Part shown: one piece after another, positions 25,076 to 36,773 of the stretch
How positions within the stretch are numbered: position 1 is the stretch's first letter
Layout of the letters: each line of letters starts with the position of its first letter
Origin: Termitomyces sp. T153
Lineage: Eukaryota > Basidiomycota > Agaricomycetes > Agaricales > Lyophyllaceae
Assembly: GCA_018296165.2 (NCBI GenBank)
Contig: JACKQL020000053.1
Coordinates: forward strand, 310,001-374,000
Reading direction: 5' to 3'
DNA: 64,000 nt
Made by a program: the position numbers and the translations under genes
The notes under the pieces: generated by a model
What the model was told of the DNA's origin: nothing
Seen by the model: the letters and a program-made list of their open reading frames with translations, nothing else
Databases searched by the model: none

Positions 25076-28000
25076 ATGCACTTCAGCACCGTTCTCGCTA
25101 TTTCGGGCGTATTTTACACCGCTGTTTCATCCGTTAGTGGTCTTGGTACATCTTGCTCGAGCCCTTTGGGACCAGGGACTGCGGCTCCCGGAGATCCTTA
25201 CTGGCTAGAGACTATAAATCATCAAGGCATTGCTGCGTACAATTCAGACCCAACTGGATATCAGGTATTTAGGAATGTGAAGGTGAATATGTCATATTCG
25301 TCAGATGTGCGTCAACAGAGCTCATCATTTACCGCTGGTCAGGACTTTGGTGCCAAAGGCGATGGCGTGACGGATGATACAGCCGCAATCAAGTATATTC
25401 TTTATCACTCTTCTCGAGAATGATATGTCCAAGCCTTTTTTTTCTAGTTCGGCAATAGCTTCGGGAAATCGTTGTGGAGGAGGATCTTGTCCTTCGTCAA
25501 CGTGCGTATCTTCTGTTGGAGAATGCCAGTCATATATCCTGGTGTATCTTCTACATATTTTAATTGCAGAATAACGCCGGCCCTTGTGTACTTTCCAAGA
25601 GGGTGAGAATTTGATATTCTAATCAAGGACCTCCATCGCCATCTAATTACAACGACGCCACAGCACATACCTCGTTTCCTCTCCGATCATTGCATACTAT
25701 TATACACAACTCGTCGGTGACGCCAAAAATCCTCCGACTTTGCTTGCATCCGCATCTTTCAGTGGCATGGCAGTCATTGGTCTGACGTCTCTCCGAAGTG
25801 CTTTATCTAGTAACGACCGAACTCTTTTCAGATGCTGATCCCTACATTCCCGGAGGTGGTGGTGCACAATTCTACACGAATCAGAACAATTTGTACGTCC
25901 TAAATCATTTCCATTTGTCTTCATCGCACTCATTGTCAGTTACTATAAGCTTTCGATCCGTGAGGAACTTCGTAATTGACGTTAGAAAGTACTCAGTGCT
26001 ATCTTTCATCGGGTCTGACTCTCATAATTTGCAAGTGTCCCTGCGACAGATTCTCAGGGGACTGGGATCCACTGGCAAGTTGCACAAGCTACATCCCTCG
26101 TGAATATCGTCTTTCAGATGTCAACTGCAGCAGACACGGCTCATCAGGGTCAGTGATCATGAATACATGTATGTCACGAACGCCAGACTCACTATTCTTA
26201 GGTATCTGGATGGAAAATGGAAGGTCAGGGAAAATGCCACACATGCTCTAATTGAATTTTAGCAATGACTATTTCTAGTGGAGGTTTTATGGGAGATTTG
26301 GTCTTCAACGGTGGTGAGCTATAACGAAGCATGCTTGGTGCTTGTTCTGTCTCACCCATATCAGGCAAATTCGGCATGTGGGTCGGAAATCAACAGTCCG
26401 TGATCAACACCTCGAACGGCTTTTTCCCTCGGTGCTGAAACCAACATTTAGATTCACGGTCCGGAATATTACGGTCAATAATGCCAATACTGGCGTTTAC
26501 AGCCTTTGGAACTGGGGTGAGTGGTTGCAGCAAATTGCAACTATTTCCGGGAACAATAACACTGTTGTTTTAAGGCTGGACTTTCCAAGGTGTCCACATT
26601 AATAACTGCCAGGTCTGTCATCATCTGTCATCATATATTCCGATGCATTGATATCTCCCAGTTCGGATTCGATCTAGCCACAGGAGGCACAACCCAAGCA
26701 ACGCAGGTATTTCGCAGTGCGCTTTTGGTGGGGTTGATTGAACATGTATCCCAGACCACTGAGGCACAAGCTATCATTGATGCAACCGTTGTGGATACAC
26801 CAATCTTTGTCCGTACTTCACAACCTAGCAACGGAAGATTAGGAGGGTCGATAGTGCTCAATAACATCAAGCTCACCAATGTCCCGACAGCCGTTGGCGT
26901 AGTAGGTGGTGCCGTCGTCCTCGCTGGTGGGACAACTACAATCTTGTCGTGGGGCCAAGGAAATATCTACCATGGAACCTCTACCGCCTCGACGTTTACA
27001 CAAGGCAGCATTCCTGCCATAAGCAAGCCGTCAGTTCTACTCGACGGTTCTGGAAACATCTTCGGGAAGACACATCCTCAATACGCTTCTTACGCTCTTT
27101 CCCAAATTGTCAGCGTCAGAGACAACGGAGCAAAAGGCGACGGCAGGACTGATGATACTGCTGCCCTCAAGGCAATCTTCTCTCAGGTTTGGTTCCCGAC
27201 ATCAATGTTCTGGTTGATATTGACCTCGGGATGAAGTACGCTGGGTGCAAAATCATTTTCTTCGATGCTGGAACCTACATTGTGACGTCGACTCTTACTA
27301 TCCCTGCAGGAACTCAGATTGTAGGAGAAGCCTGGTCGGTCATCGCAGGTTCTGGTTCTGCATTCCAGGATCAAGCCAATCCTCGGGCGGTAGTCAGAGT
27401 GGGAGATCCAAACTCACAGGGGGTGCTCGAAATTTCGGACATTATCTTCACTACTGTTGGCCCTAGTCTGTTTATCCTTTATGCGCACCCGCTCTGTTGC
27501 TCATCCTTTGTAGCTCCAGGTGCAATCGTGCTTGAGTGGAACGTGCAGCAGCCCTCAGGACAAAATGGTGGTGCTGGCATGTGGGATTCACATATCAGGT
27601 TAACGTATTAGCCATTATTTGACCTCGTGCCGCGAAATTAACACTTGATCTATAGGCTTGGAGGTGGTAAGCATTTTAGCAATACCTGACATCTTGTTCG
27701 GAAAACGATTGCTCTTGCAGCTGCCGGGACTAATCTTGAGGCTAATCAGTGCCCGAGTAGCGGTTCTGGAGGTACCACAAACTGTTTTGCGGCCTTTCTT
27801 GCCCTTCATCTTACTCCTGCCTCGTCGGCATATCTCGAGGCGGGTGATCTTCTTTGATCTAATGATTTATTGATATATATTTGGGATTTGACAGGGAACT
27901 TGGGTATGGCTTGCAGATCATGATCTCGATGGTGATGGGCAAATCTCCCTGTATTCGGGACGCGGTATACTCTCTGAGTCTGCTGGCCCCGTATGGTTAA

Positions 28001-28744
28001 TTGGCACAGGTGCGCATCTTGTATGCAATTGTGATGCTTATGTTTGACTCGCTGTGGCCTCTTCTAGCTTGTACGTACACTTCTTTGTGCATTGGAGGAC
28101 TACGATTGAATGAATGATCTTATCAATTGAAGCCGAACATCATGTCCTATACCAGTATAGCCTTGTCAATGCGAAAAACCATTACATGGGCCTTATACAG
28201 ACTGAATCGGTAAGTGGTAGTTTCTCAAGGTTTCAATGGCTTCCGCTATAATTTTGCTCTTGGAATTTAGCCATACTTCCAGCCCAATCCAGCACCTCCT
28301 ACCCCCTTCTCAGTGAATTCTTCTTTTGAGGACCCGGTCTTCACAAGCGACCTTACCAGCGCGTGGGGTCTCAAGGTAGTGAGTTCAAGCGATATCATCG
28401 TCTTTGGTGATTTTTTACGATCGTGCGCGTTCCGGAACGACTGACAAAATGATACACACAGGAGCTGGGCTTTATAGCTTCTTTTCGGCATGTTTTCAGT
28501 TTCATTTGTGATGTTTTCGGCGCTCAACAACCTTAATACATAGAACTATGATCAAGCCTGCATAACTCCGGCGACCTGCCAATCCCAGATTCTTGACGTC
28601 GACGCTTCATCTTCGATATCAATCTATAGCCTTTCTACAGTAGCTACAACCTTCCAACTCAGCGTCAACGGAGTAGGAATTGTGAACCAGAATCAGAATA
28701 TCAACGGGTTCGCTTCGACTTTGACCGCCTGGAGTCCAACGTAG
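25076..28744 (+). CDS. GH55 beta-1,3-glucanase, secreted
   Basis: Secreted exo-type beta-1,3-glucanase of family GH55, made of two pectate-lyase-like beta-helix halves. A signal peptide (MHFSTVLAISGVFYTAVSS) begins at 25076. Both helix domains open with the same motif: DFGAKGDGVTDDTAAI at about 25350 and NGAKGDGRTDDTAALKAIF at about 27125. Other landmarks are CGGGSCPSS, YYYTQLVGDAKNPPTLLAS, NITVNNANTGVYSLWNWG and WVWLADHDLDGDGQIS. The gene is cut by about 20 very short introns and stays in frame to the TAG at 28742-28744, so it appears intact. Two introns have GC donors by frame constraint: 27840-27894 and 28488-28544. It is collinear with the GH5 exo-glucanase upstream, so the pair may degrade or remodel cell-wall glucan together; that link is inference. 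Confidence 0.9.
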
Positions 28745-29542
28745 GAGTGTTTCTATGTAATAGCTCGTAATTACATGAAAGCCATGATCATTGTTGTTTC
28801 ACGTGTCGGCCTAAACGCGATACTGTCGATGGGCTAGATAAGACTGGCAATACTTACAAGGGCCCACAGGTTATGTCTGGAGGTAATTCAAGTTTTTCAA
28901 GATTGTTATGTTGCATGGTAAGTAAGCAGATTATACATGGACTGATAGCTTATGTGTGAAGCATGTATGTCTTGTCATGTCGTTATCTATGTATGAGGTC
29001 TACTGTTCAATTCCTTTCTACTACATTCTTGACCTATTGTGTACCTGGACCTGTTGCTTTGTTTCTTGCCCTTCAATATCCTCGACAGACTGAAATGATT
29101 TCTACTGACATTGTAGATGTGTGTGTTCTTTAAATGTAATAATATTTGGAACTACAAAAAGGTATTATACTTGCCAGTGCCTCATCAGCTGTCAGTCATA
29201 CACACCTGATAAGCCTGACTGTTGCTGAGTACCACTTGTAGTCACATTATCCACAGCTTTGGTGTCTTCAACCCTGCCAAAGAATGTGCTCGGTTGTCCT
29301 GAGCCTGCTTCCAAAACTAAGTTGCTTGTGAAGAGCCTTTGCTGCTGATGAAGGTTTTTAGGTGGTCTACCTGTCTGGGCAGGCACCACCGTGATTTGAT
29401 TTCATATTATAACATGTTACATGAACACTGTAGATACATAAGATATTGCCCCAGCGCTCCCTTGAATTAATAACAGGAATCAAACAAAAAAAAACATAAG
29501 ATACACACATAGGTACATAATGGTGGCTATACACTTATGTTG

Positions 29543-29566
29543 GTTATGTCCCAATTGGGACATAAC
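29543..29566. repeat. Perfect 24-bp palindrome
   Basis: The half-site GTTATGTCCCAA is followed at once by its exact reverse complement. It could extrude as a hairpin or be a dimeric protein site. It also carries a GTGAGTTATGT-type donor on the minus strand. Confidence 0.85.
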
Positions 29567-29781
29567 TCACCTCCAGACATGTGACATGAGCCTGACTTGA
29601 TGATGCTGATAGCATAGTTACAGGTGCAAATTCTCTCCTGTTTCTGTGGTCTCTCGAGACATGAAGACTTCCCATAGTATGCAGGTGATGGTGTAAGATC
29701 AAAAGCAGTTCCCTATAACTTTGCGTTTGCGTCGAGAATAACTGGTTTTTGTTCTTCCCCATGGTGATGGTGAGAATAAAA

Positions 29782-29867
29782 AGATAAAAAGGTACCCCAA
29801 GCAGATAAAAAAGTACCCCAAGCAGATAAAAAGGTACCCCAAGTACAGATAAAAAGGTACCCCAAGC
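29782..29867. repeat. Minisatellite, four copies of a 21-23 bp unit
   Basis: Units start at 29782, 29803, 29824 and 29847. The unit is AGATAAAAAGGTACCCCAAGC; copy 2 has AAGTACC in place of GGTACC and copy 3 has a 2-base insertion at its end. GGTACC in each unit is itself palindromic. Confidence 0.9.
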
Positions 29868-31465
29868 TGATCATGATCACTAGCAAATTCGGATTAAGTG
29901 CAAAAATGTATCTTTCTTAGTCAATCCAGATTTCACCATGACCTGCACAACGTCACGGTGATTACAATGAACCTGGTTTCAAGTCGAACAGATAAAAAAT
30001 GAGCGAGCTAGAGCTTGCGAAAAATTCAACCCCAAATTTGTCCTAAGAAAAAAGTCTCACGCGCTGAAGTTCCTAAACCGACAGTAACATCGCGTCGTAC
30101 GTAATATGATGAACGTCAGTGTTGAAGCTCACATAAACCAGGGATTTTCGATTGAAGAAATCATAATGTCATCGACGTGATCAAGATTACTGATTCTTGT
30201 CCACTTGTAATCCAATGCATCTATGTAGGCGTAGCAAAGCACTCGGAGCAGAAAGGTCGTCCGTTTCTCAGTTTCTCACTGGGTAAGCATACCCCAGGAA
30301 GACTTCTTTAGTACGGTACTGCAATCCACAATTTAGATTCTACGCTGGTGCGCACGTTCGTGCAGCTCTGCACTAATATCCGCCAAACCTCCTCGTTCCC
30401 AAACCATGATTAACATCGTTGTAAACCTTCACTTCATATGGTGGCAGGCGACAATTTGGGTAGGTAATGCTCGTCAAGATCACGGTTGACATGCTGCGGC
30501 TACACTGAATCGCGCACTTCAGCAACTTTATTACATAGAGTTGAAGAATACAGTAACCCACTCACCCTGCAATCCAACCCCATGAACTAATATTGACTGT
30601 TCACGAGTGTTTTACGCACCAACGGCCGGCAGATCACCACTAAAAAACAAGCGAAAACGAAGCATAGAGTTACGATCAAGAAGAAATCACGAGCTGTATC
30701 ATAATGTATTTGTTTTGAGTGGGACTTCAGATACATAATTGAGAGGGAGGACTCACAAAGCGGAGAACTCCTTGGACGTTGTCCTTTCGCTGACCTTGGC
30801 GACATGGACTCAACGATTCCGCGACTGCTAGCTATATGATAGGTATAGATATCCAGTGAGCTAAGAAGGGTCGTAAATGTAATAGTTATCAAAGCTAAGA
30901 GACACCTTAGAGTCGAGAAAGTACTTATTAGGCTGGGTACAGGAACAACACAAGTGATTTGTGCGTTGCCTTGGTAGTACTTATCAGTTCACGTGTGTGG
31001 CGTTTTGTAAAGTGCGCTGCGGCAAACGGTTGAGTCATACTTGCTTAATCGCTAAATTGAAACATTCACAATTGAGGTTCGAATTTCGCCAGAACTTTGG
31101 CAAGAATTCTGCACAAGTGTGGTATGTCGGAAAAACCGCTATCAGGGACTTGCGAAGCCTAATAAACGCAGTATCAGGCCCAATCAGGTTAATATAGGCA
31201 GCATATAGGCTGACAATGTACCGCTAATCAGGACGCGTCGATTCACCGGCAACTTCAAGTTGCGCGGGAAGCCGTCAGAAAACGGGACGTGGAGGAATGT
31301 TGGAAGTTCGTTTACTTACGTATAACGGTCACTTCAAACCATGTTGTCAACTTGTTGTCTGGTGACCATCAATTCATACTAAGTTGGGCAACTGGATCAA
31401 TAGCGTGGCAAGATGCTAATTTTGAATCTCGTCCGGCACCTATATATAGTGGTTGTCAATTGTCT

Positions 31466-32637
31466 ATGGCCCGTCCTTTTTCTGGTCAGCTATTCGACAT
31501 GTCGCCTTCGCGTAAAGGTACTAGTAGTGCTCGGATTAATACTTTAACTGTTACTCAAGACTTCATTTACTACCGCAAGTTTTCCCCCAAATGTGGCACC
31601 ACTTCGTACGTTAAATAACAACGAATATAATTCTACAATAATTTATCAGTAATGGCCAAAATATGGGTATCAAGACGCAGGCGCAGCTCGTGGAGCTGTT
31701 CGATTTTAACAGATACACTTCTCAAACCATATCCCAAAATGATTACTTAGACTTTCTGCGCTATTTTCTAAAGGTGAGCCACACTCCTTCTAAACGCCTA
31801 TGCCTCACAAGCAAATATCCAAACAGCCAAAAATTAGGGAGATCATCTTCCGCCAATTTAAGCAACCACATGATGTCCAGAATTCAGAGGGGTTTGACTG
31901 GGACAGATTCAACAGGGAGGTATGCTGGGGCTAAAAATCATTTGGGAGTTCAGACTCAGGCAACTCTGGAAATAGGTGACAGCTGTGTTTCCACTATGTC
32001 GCAACCAGCCTGAATGGTTGAATGCGGTGCAGAGATATGTCTGGCGTTATTTATCCGATCACAGGAGTAAAGGATTACTGACATTCCAGTCTCAGACCAC
32101 TGTGAGTACATTTATATTCCTGCACAGTTGCTTGCAAATTCATTGAACACATGTGACCAGGGATGGCCTTGTGAAATTGCATCTTTACATTCTTCAAAGT
32201 CTGCATCTACTTCGAGTCAATCACTTAACATCTCCTTGTCAAGCCTCCACCAGCAGCACACATTTAGCATCAGCACTCTGATCCATCACAATCCAGATTA
32301 CATTGTCTCGCCACCCAACCAGGACATCCACTGTAGTTCCTGTGCAGAAGAAACTCCAACTTGTACCACAATGGAATTGGATGATGCTACGCAATTCCTG
32401 ATGTGTACTCATCCACCACTGCCAGATCTCGAGCCAGTATTTGGCTTACTTGGTGTCAGGACAAGTAAACATCTCTCATATATAGCCAGTTGGAAGGATG
32501 AGGAGATTCATGATGCACTAGAACTTTGCACAAGCAAAAAATTGATACAACCTGAACATATCAAGATCCTCTTCAATGCTTTTCGGCAAATCCAGGATGC
32601 ATCCATCACCTGGAGACTCCCTGATTTACTCATCTAG
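31466..32637 (+). CDS. Uncharacterised five-exon gene
   Basis: I do not recognise the family. Five exons (31466-31605, 31650-31773, 31812-31919, 31976-32101, 32161-32637), all with GT-AG borders, join to one open frame of 324 residues, which is strong evidence for a real gene. The N-terminal half is helical and aromatic-rich (ELFDFNRYTSQTISQNDYLD; FDWDRFNREV; WLNAVQRYVWRYLSDHR). A Ser/His-rich linker and two CxxC-like pairs (CSSCAEETPTC) follow. The C-terminus looks like a small helical domain (VFGLLGVRTSKHLSYIASW; HIKILFNAFRQIQD) of the death/SAM-like kind. Its codon use and flanks resemble repeat-rich DNA, so it may be a domesticated or transposon-linked gene. It converges on CDC45, with 85 bases between stops. 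Confidence 0.65.
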
Positions 32638-32722
32638 ATTATATGTACAAATGTGAAAAACTTGAAACACACACAAGATATATCTTAGAATCTCATGCTT
32701 AAGCATACATCATAAGATGAAA

Positions 32723-35210
32723 TCACGGTCCTTCACACAGAGCATCTAGGAATATTCTCAAGTCCTTTTGTGGTAGTTCCACTACAGTTGCATCGAATGA
32801 TGTATGCCGAAGTTCTGCACGACACATCCTTCTGGCATTGATGAAAGTATGGGTAAACTCGCTGTAACAACGTCAGGAACGATAATGCATAAACTTTTCA
32901 TCATGAACATGCACTCACTTTTTTCGTACATCATCAAATTCCAAGGCAGCTGTGAAACCGACAATCATATATGTCTCTGCCACTTCATTTAGGCAAGCGA
33001 CAACAAAAGGCAAACTTTTCCGCTTCGTCTTGTAGCCATTAGTCATTACGGGTATGTGATCACGCAATGCATCAACAAGCCATAATGCAAGCCGCAATAG
33101 AACACTGGGGTGAGTGAAGAGAGCGAGATCGGGGCCTTGGGACAATACAACCACACGATAGCCCGCCATAGTCTTGATATCTTGTTTATCAATGATAGAT
33201 GTTCCCTGCCGAATTATAGCTCGGTGAAGTGCCATTGAAAGACGGAGGGCCTCGCGCAATGCTCCTATGCTGATTTAATAGTTAATGTTAATGCCATTTT
33301 CAAACTCAAGATGAAGGTCTACTTGCTCATTCAGCGCATCATAGGCTGTCCAGAAGTTTCGGATCCACCAACCGCTCCGTTTTGATTCTAGTTCCCCTCT
33401 ACTAGTGATGTGTGGTACTTTGGACACAGACTCTCCATCTGCCGCGGTAGTCTGTTGCGACTCTCCTGTTTCGTCTTCTTTTTCCTTTTTCCCAGAATAC
33501 CGACCCGCGTTTGCCTCCCATGCCCTACCGCCACCAAACCATTCTCCTCCATTGCGGGCACCCTCAATCTCTATATCAATTCTCACACCACCTGCGGCAT
33601 CTAACAAAGCACTTATACCTTCGACAGCATCGGCCGCAGAGAGGGGTTGGCTTCGATATCCAAAACACCGCATAAAGGAAGGGTATGATAGCTCAACGAG
33701 ACCATATTCAGGAGCGATATCGTTGAGTTTCCGAACAAGATCTCTTTTGAGATCCATGTCCATGTGGGCATAGGGCTGTTGAGTTTGTCCTATAGAAAAC
33801 CTGGAGAGGAGGTCATGGAGGTGAATAAAGAGCAAGACAATTGAAAGGAACTTACCCTATCTTAGCTAGTAAACCCGTTAAACGTTTGCGACCACGCTCC
33901 TTCCATATTCCCAACTTACTCGCGACATAACTGGAATGAAGCATTGCATCATACAGTGTCCAGTGTCGAAAGAGCATGAATCGAAGTTCGTCTGAAGCTC
34001 TAACACTTGCATCATCCGGGTTTATGGACGTAAGAGCACCATCTGGTGGTATAGGATTGAGCCTGGAAACTTCATCGTCATATATAGCCTGTTGGGTATC
34101 GTAATATGCTCTGGAGATGCGGGATGTGGTATATTGATATGTGAGTCCCATAATAGCCAACCTATATAGCTCATCAATTTCGAAGGAAAAGAAAAAGAAA
34201 TGAAAGAAAGAACTAACCAGAGAAGATCATTATCAACCCGCTCAAGAACTGTCGCCAGAATGTACATCACAGCGGCAGCACTTTGGCCGTGAGTTGTGCC
34301 GCCTTTATAATAGGCCTTTACTGTTTCTTCATGATCCTTATATTCCTGTCGGGTGATCCTGTCTGACCTCTAAAATCAATATTAGCAGTGGCTAGACTTC
34401 CAGCAAACTGGATGTACGTCATGACTTGTACGCCGCCTCTTGTTGGGTTTGATGCCATCGCCCATTGACCGTCGTTTCCCAGAAGATAAATCCTTATTCA
34501 CATAAGTGAGATTTTCATTTTCATCTTCCTCACTATGTTTGACCTGATCATCATCGTCAGAACCAAGATCGAAGTCGTCCTCCAAATCAGACTCATCCTC
34601 CGAATCAGACTCGAGCTCAGGAGCAGTCTGTCAGACGTGTAGGAAGTAGGCACGCCAGAAATTGCATAAGAAGCTCACAAAGGTGATTTCGAAGCTTTTT
34701 CGGAATTCATGCGCTTTTTCTACGCTCCCATCATCCCACACGAATACGTCTGGCGCCTCATAGTAATTTGCAAGATGAATGGGACGTATAGAGTCAATGA
34801 CATGTATTTTGAGCCTGGAACCTGCGTTTCCAAACCAATCTCTAGCCGTAAGATCCAGGTATCCGCCTACATTAAGCATGATGAGAGTATGAAGCTAAGG
34901 GCCTCATGAATTAGTGAATGAACGAACGTATGTCAAGTATACATACCTCATCATTTTTTACCGCATCCTCGGCAGCTTCCATGAGCTCGTCGTATCCAGG
35001 AGTAGGAATGATCCGGTGTATGATATCGTCCTGATGCAGCAGGGTACTGAACATTCGGGCAGCACAGAGGGCATCGACGTTGGTAGAAACGAGGATAGTT
35101 ACGGATGAGGCAGAGGTCAGAGGAGAGGAGCGATAAGTAGTAAGAATATCAGAATAGAGCTCAGCGTAAGAGCGAGTACCATTTGCGAGGTGCGGCGGCA
35201 GAACATACAT
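32723..35210 (-). CDS. CDC45: DNA replication initiation factor CDC45
   Basis: CDC45 is the non-enzymatic subunit of the CMG replicative helicase. Reading from ATG 35210, the protein starts MYVLPPHLANGTRSYAELY and shows the DHH-like N-terminal fold (SVTILVSTNVDALCAARMF). An acidic insert (EDDFDLGSDDDDQ) is followed by a basic, NLS-like patch (KPNKRRR). Later conserved blocks are GLVELSYPSFMRCFGYRSQP, WWIRNFWTAYDALNEQ and MAGYRVVVLSQGPDLALF. The last exon gives FDATVVELPQKDLRIFLDAL and the stop at 32723-32725. Several short introns are present. I prefer Met 35210 over the upstream in-frame ATG 35261, because the family begins close to the VLPP motif. Confidence 0.93.
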
Positions 35211-35585
35211 TTCAGTCACACAGCTCAGTTCAAAACGCGTCCGTGTCGCGTAACGTAACAATCCGTTGATTTAGTCACACTCGGTACTACGGGTAGTTCG
35301 GAGTACCCTTGAGTCGGACGAAAAGAAGTCTTGCGACAAATAGCCACGTTGAGCGTCCGAAACTTGAGACACAGACAACAGTTTAATTACTTACTTTTCA
35401 CAACTTGATTTCGAGTTCAGAAAAGTGTTGTCGTTATCTCCTGTCGTGGACGATGGTCGAGTCAATATTATGCCTGCCGATTCGACGGCAAGGCGGAGTC
35501 TGTAATTTCCTTGATGCGTCGGAGTCGCGTCTTCGTAATTAGGGACCTTCACCGCGCTTTGTCCCCCATGGGGCGCCGCTGCATC

Positions 35586-35883
35586 CAATGCTCGCACGAC
35601 TATGTGGAGCATATCCAGGCGGCTATACGGTGGCTCACTGATGGGCAGCACAAATCCTATGCAGAGGCGGCTCAAGACCTCAAGGTGAGTAACAAAATTT
35701 GTCTTTCTGGGACAGAAGAACTTACCTTGCAAAACTCCAGGTGAACTCTAAGATCCTCAGTGACAGGTCTAAGGAGAAACATCAATCACGCCGACAGGGC
35801 TTCGATTATTGTATCCAATGTAACTTCTTTTGCGTGTCTACTCATATTATTGTCTGGGCGGAGTTTGAAAAGCATGTCTGATT
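35586..35883 (+). pseudogene. Relic of a psq-type helix-turn-helix transposase N-terminus
   Basis: Two exons joined over an intron at about 35685-35741 read HIQAAIRWLTDGQHKSYAEA then AQDLK, followed by VNSKILSDRSKEKHQSRRQG. This matches the psq-type HTH at the start of fungal pogo/Tc1-like transposases, where an AI..GQ..S...AA helix is followed by V..STL..R....H.SR. The frame stops at 35883 without any DDE catalytic domain, so only the DNA-binding end remains. It could also be a small domesticated HTH protein. A zinc-type CIQCSHDY motif precedes the HTH. Confidence 0.5.
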
Positions 35884-36035
35884 AAGTGTGATCTATCTAA
35901 GCATCTGTAATATATACCAGTGGACATTGTAGTATTTTGTTGATAATGTAATATAGATACATGATTGGTTTATACATGAAATCTCAGTATATTGAATTGT
36001 AAGAGAAAAGCAACACTTAGTCAACAAACTACAAA

Positions 36036-36213
36036 GACCTAACCAAATGAAGTGAGGTTGGGTCTGGGACTTAGCATTGAGTTAGGATATTGAGGACCTA
36101 ACTGAACAAAGTGAGGTTGGGTCTGGGACTTGGCATTAAATTAACAAATACAAAGACCTAACCAAATGAAGTGAGGTTGGGTCTGGGACTTAGCAAGAGC
36201 TACAAGTCCATGC
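36036..36213. repeat. 60-bp tandem repeat, three copies
   Basis: Copies begin at 36036, 36095 and 36155 with GACCTAACCAAATGAAGTG (or ..TGAACAAAGTG) and share GAGGTTGGGTCTGGGACTT. The array ends in AGCAAGAGCTACAAGTCCAT. The same unit family recurs at 52152-52370 and, more degenerate, at 63735-64000. Confidence 0.85.
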
Positions 36214-36237
36214 TAAAGGCACAGACCATAGCTTGTC

Positions 36238-36390
36238 TATATATTATGCAATGACTCCTGGGAAAGTGGCTGCACCTATCCAACAACTTCTGGGAAGAAT
36301 TCTGCTGACTAAAATTTGTCTGCTGCTGACCAAGAACCTTTCTTTTGGGGTAACTTGGCTGTTTTTCACACTTGGAACAGGTTTTTTCTG
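36238..36390. repeat. Dispersed repeat, copy 1
   Basis: Shares GACTCCTGGGAAAGTGGCTG and several later blocks (ATTCTGCTGA, CTGACCAA, TTGGCT or CTGGCT before TTCACACTT) with 62388-62530. The DNA is AT-rich and nearly free of CpG. It directly follows the 60-bp repeat array and is probably part of one old transposon family. Confidence 0.65.
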
Positions 36391-36706
36391 AAAAAAATAA
36401 TTATAGTAAACAACTTTAATCAATATATACCATCTTTTGACTATGTGTGAAACATGCCAGATAGCCTGCATGTGCAAAAAGGCCAAACATGTTTTAGTGG
36501 ACACTGTTTTTCATGCCTCACATGTTTTTTAACACAACATAACCAAACATCAGACATTTCCAAAGTTGTGGAAAGGAGGCCACATGACAAAGTATGTTTG
36601 ATCACATCTATTGATTGATTGATTGATGTTGACTAACAAGCTTATTATTAAATCCTTAACCACATTGATCTATTGATATATTGAACGTCTCATCATGCAA
36701 GTTAAT

Positions 36707-36749
36707 TTTAATAGTTTTTGACTATTAATAATAGTTTTTGACTATTAAA
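36707..36749. repeat. Two-copy repeat with inverted ends
   Basis: AATAGTTTTTGACTATTA occurs twice in tandem, and the block begins TTTAATAGT and ends ACTATTAAA, which are reverse complements. A GATTGATTGATTGATG microsatellite lies about 100 bases upstream (36612-36629). Confidence 0.75.
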
Positions 36750-36773
36750 ATGCTTAACAATTGATGTTGTAGG

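Larger units (their letters stand above)
28745..31465. other. Long intergenic, repeat-bearing region
   Basis: About 2.7 kb without a gene I would defend. It contains a perfect palindrome (29543-29566) and a four-copy minisatellite (29782-29867). Two minus-strand open frames (29544-29762 and 29192-29389) have plausible composition, and the first ends at a good donor inside the palindrome, so they may be exons of a small or transposon-derived gene; I could not find a convincing acceptor. Confidence 0.4.

Noticed and set aside
31071..31090. GAGGTTCGAATTTCG resembling a tRNA T-arm
   Set aside because: The flanking bases do not pair as a T-stem and no acceptor or anticodon arm fits around it.
33405..33773. 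122-codon + frame inside CDC45
   Set aside because: Lies opposite the conserved CDC45 exon with clear family motifs; no independent support.
36036..36213. Regular spaced repeats considered as a CRISPR-like array
   Set aside because: The unit is a continuous 60-bp tandem repeat without unique spacers, and the genome is eukaryotic.
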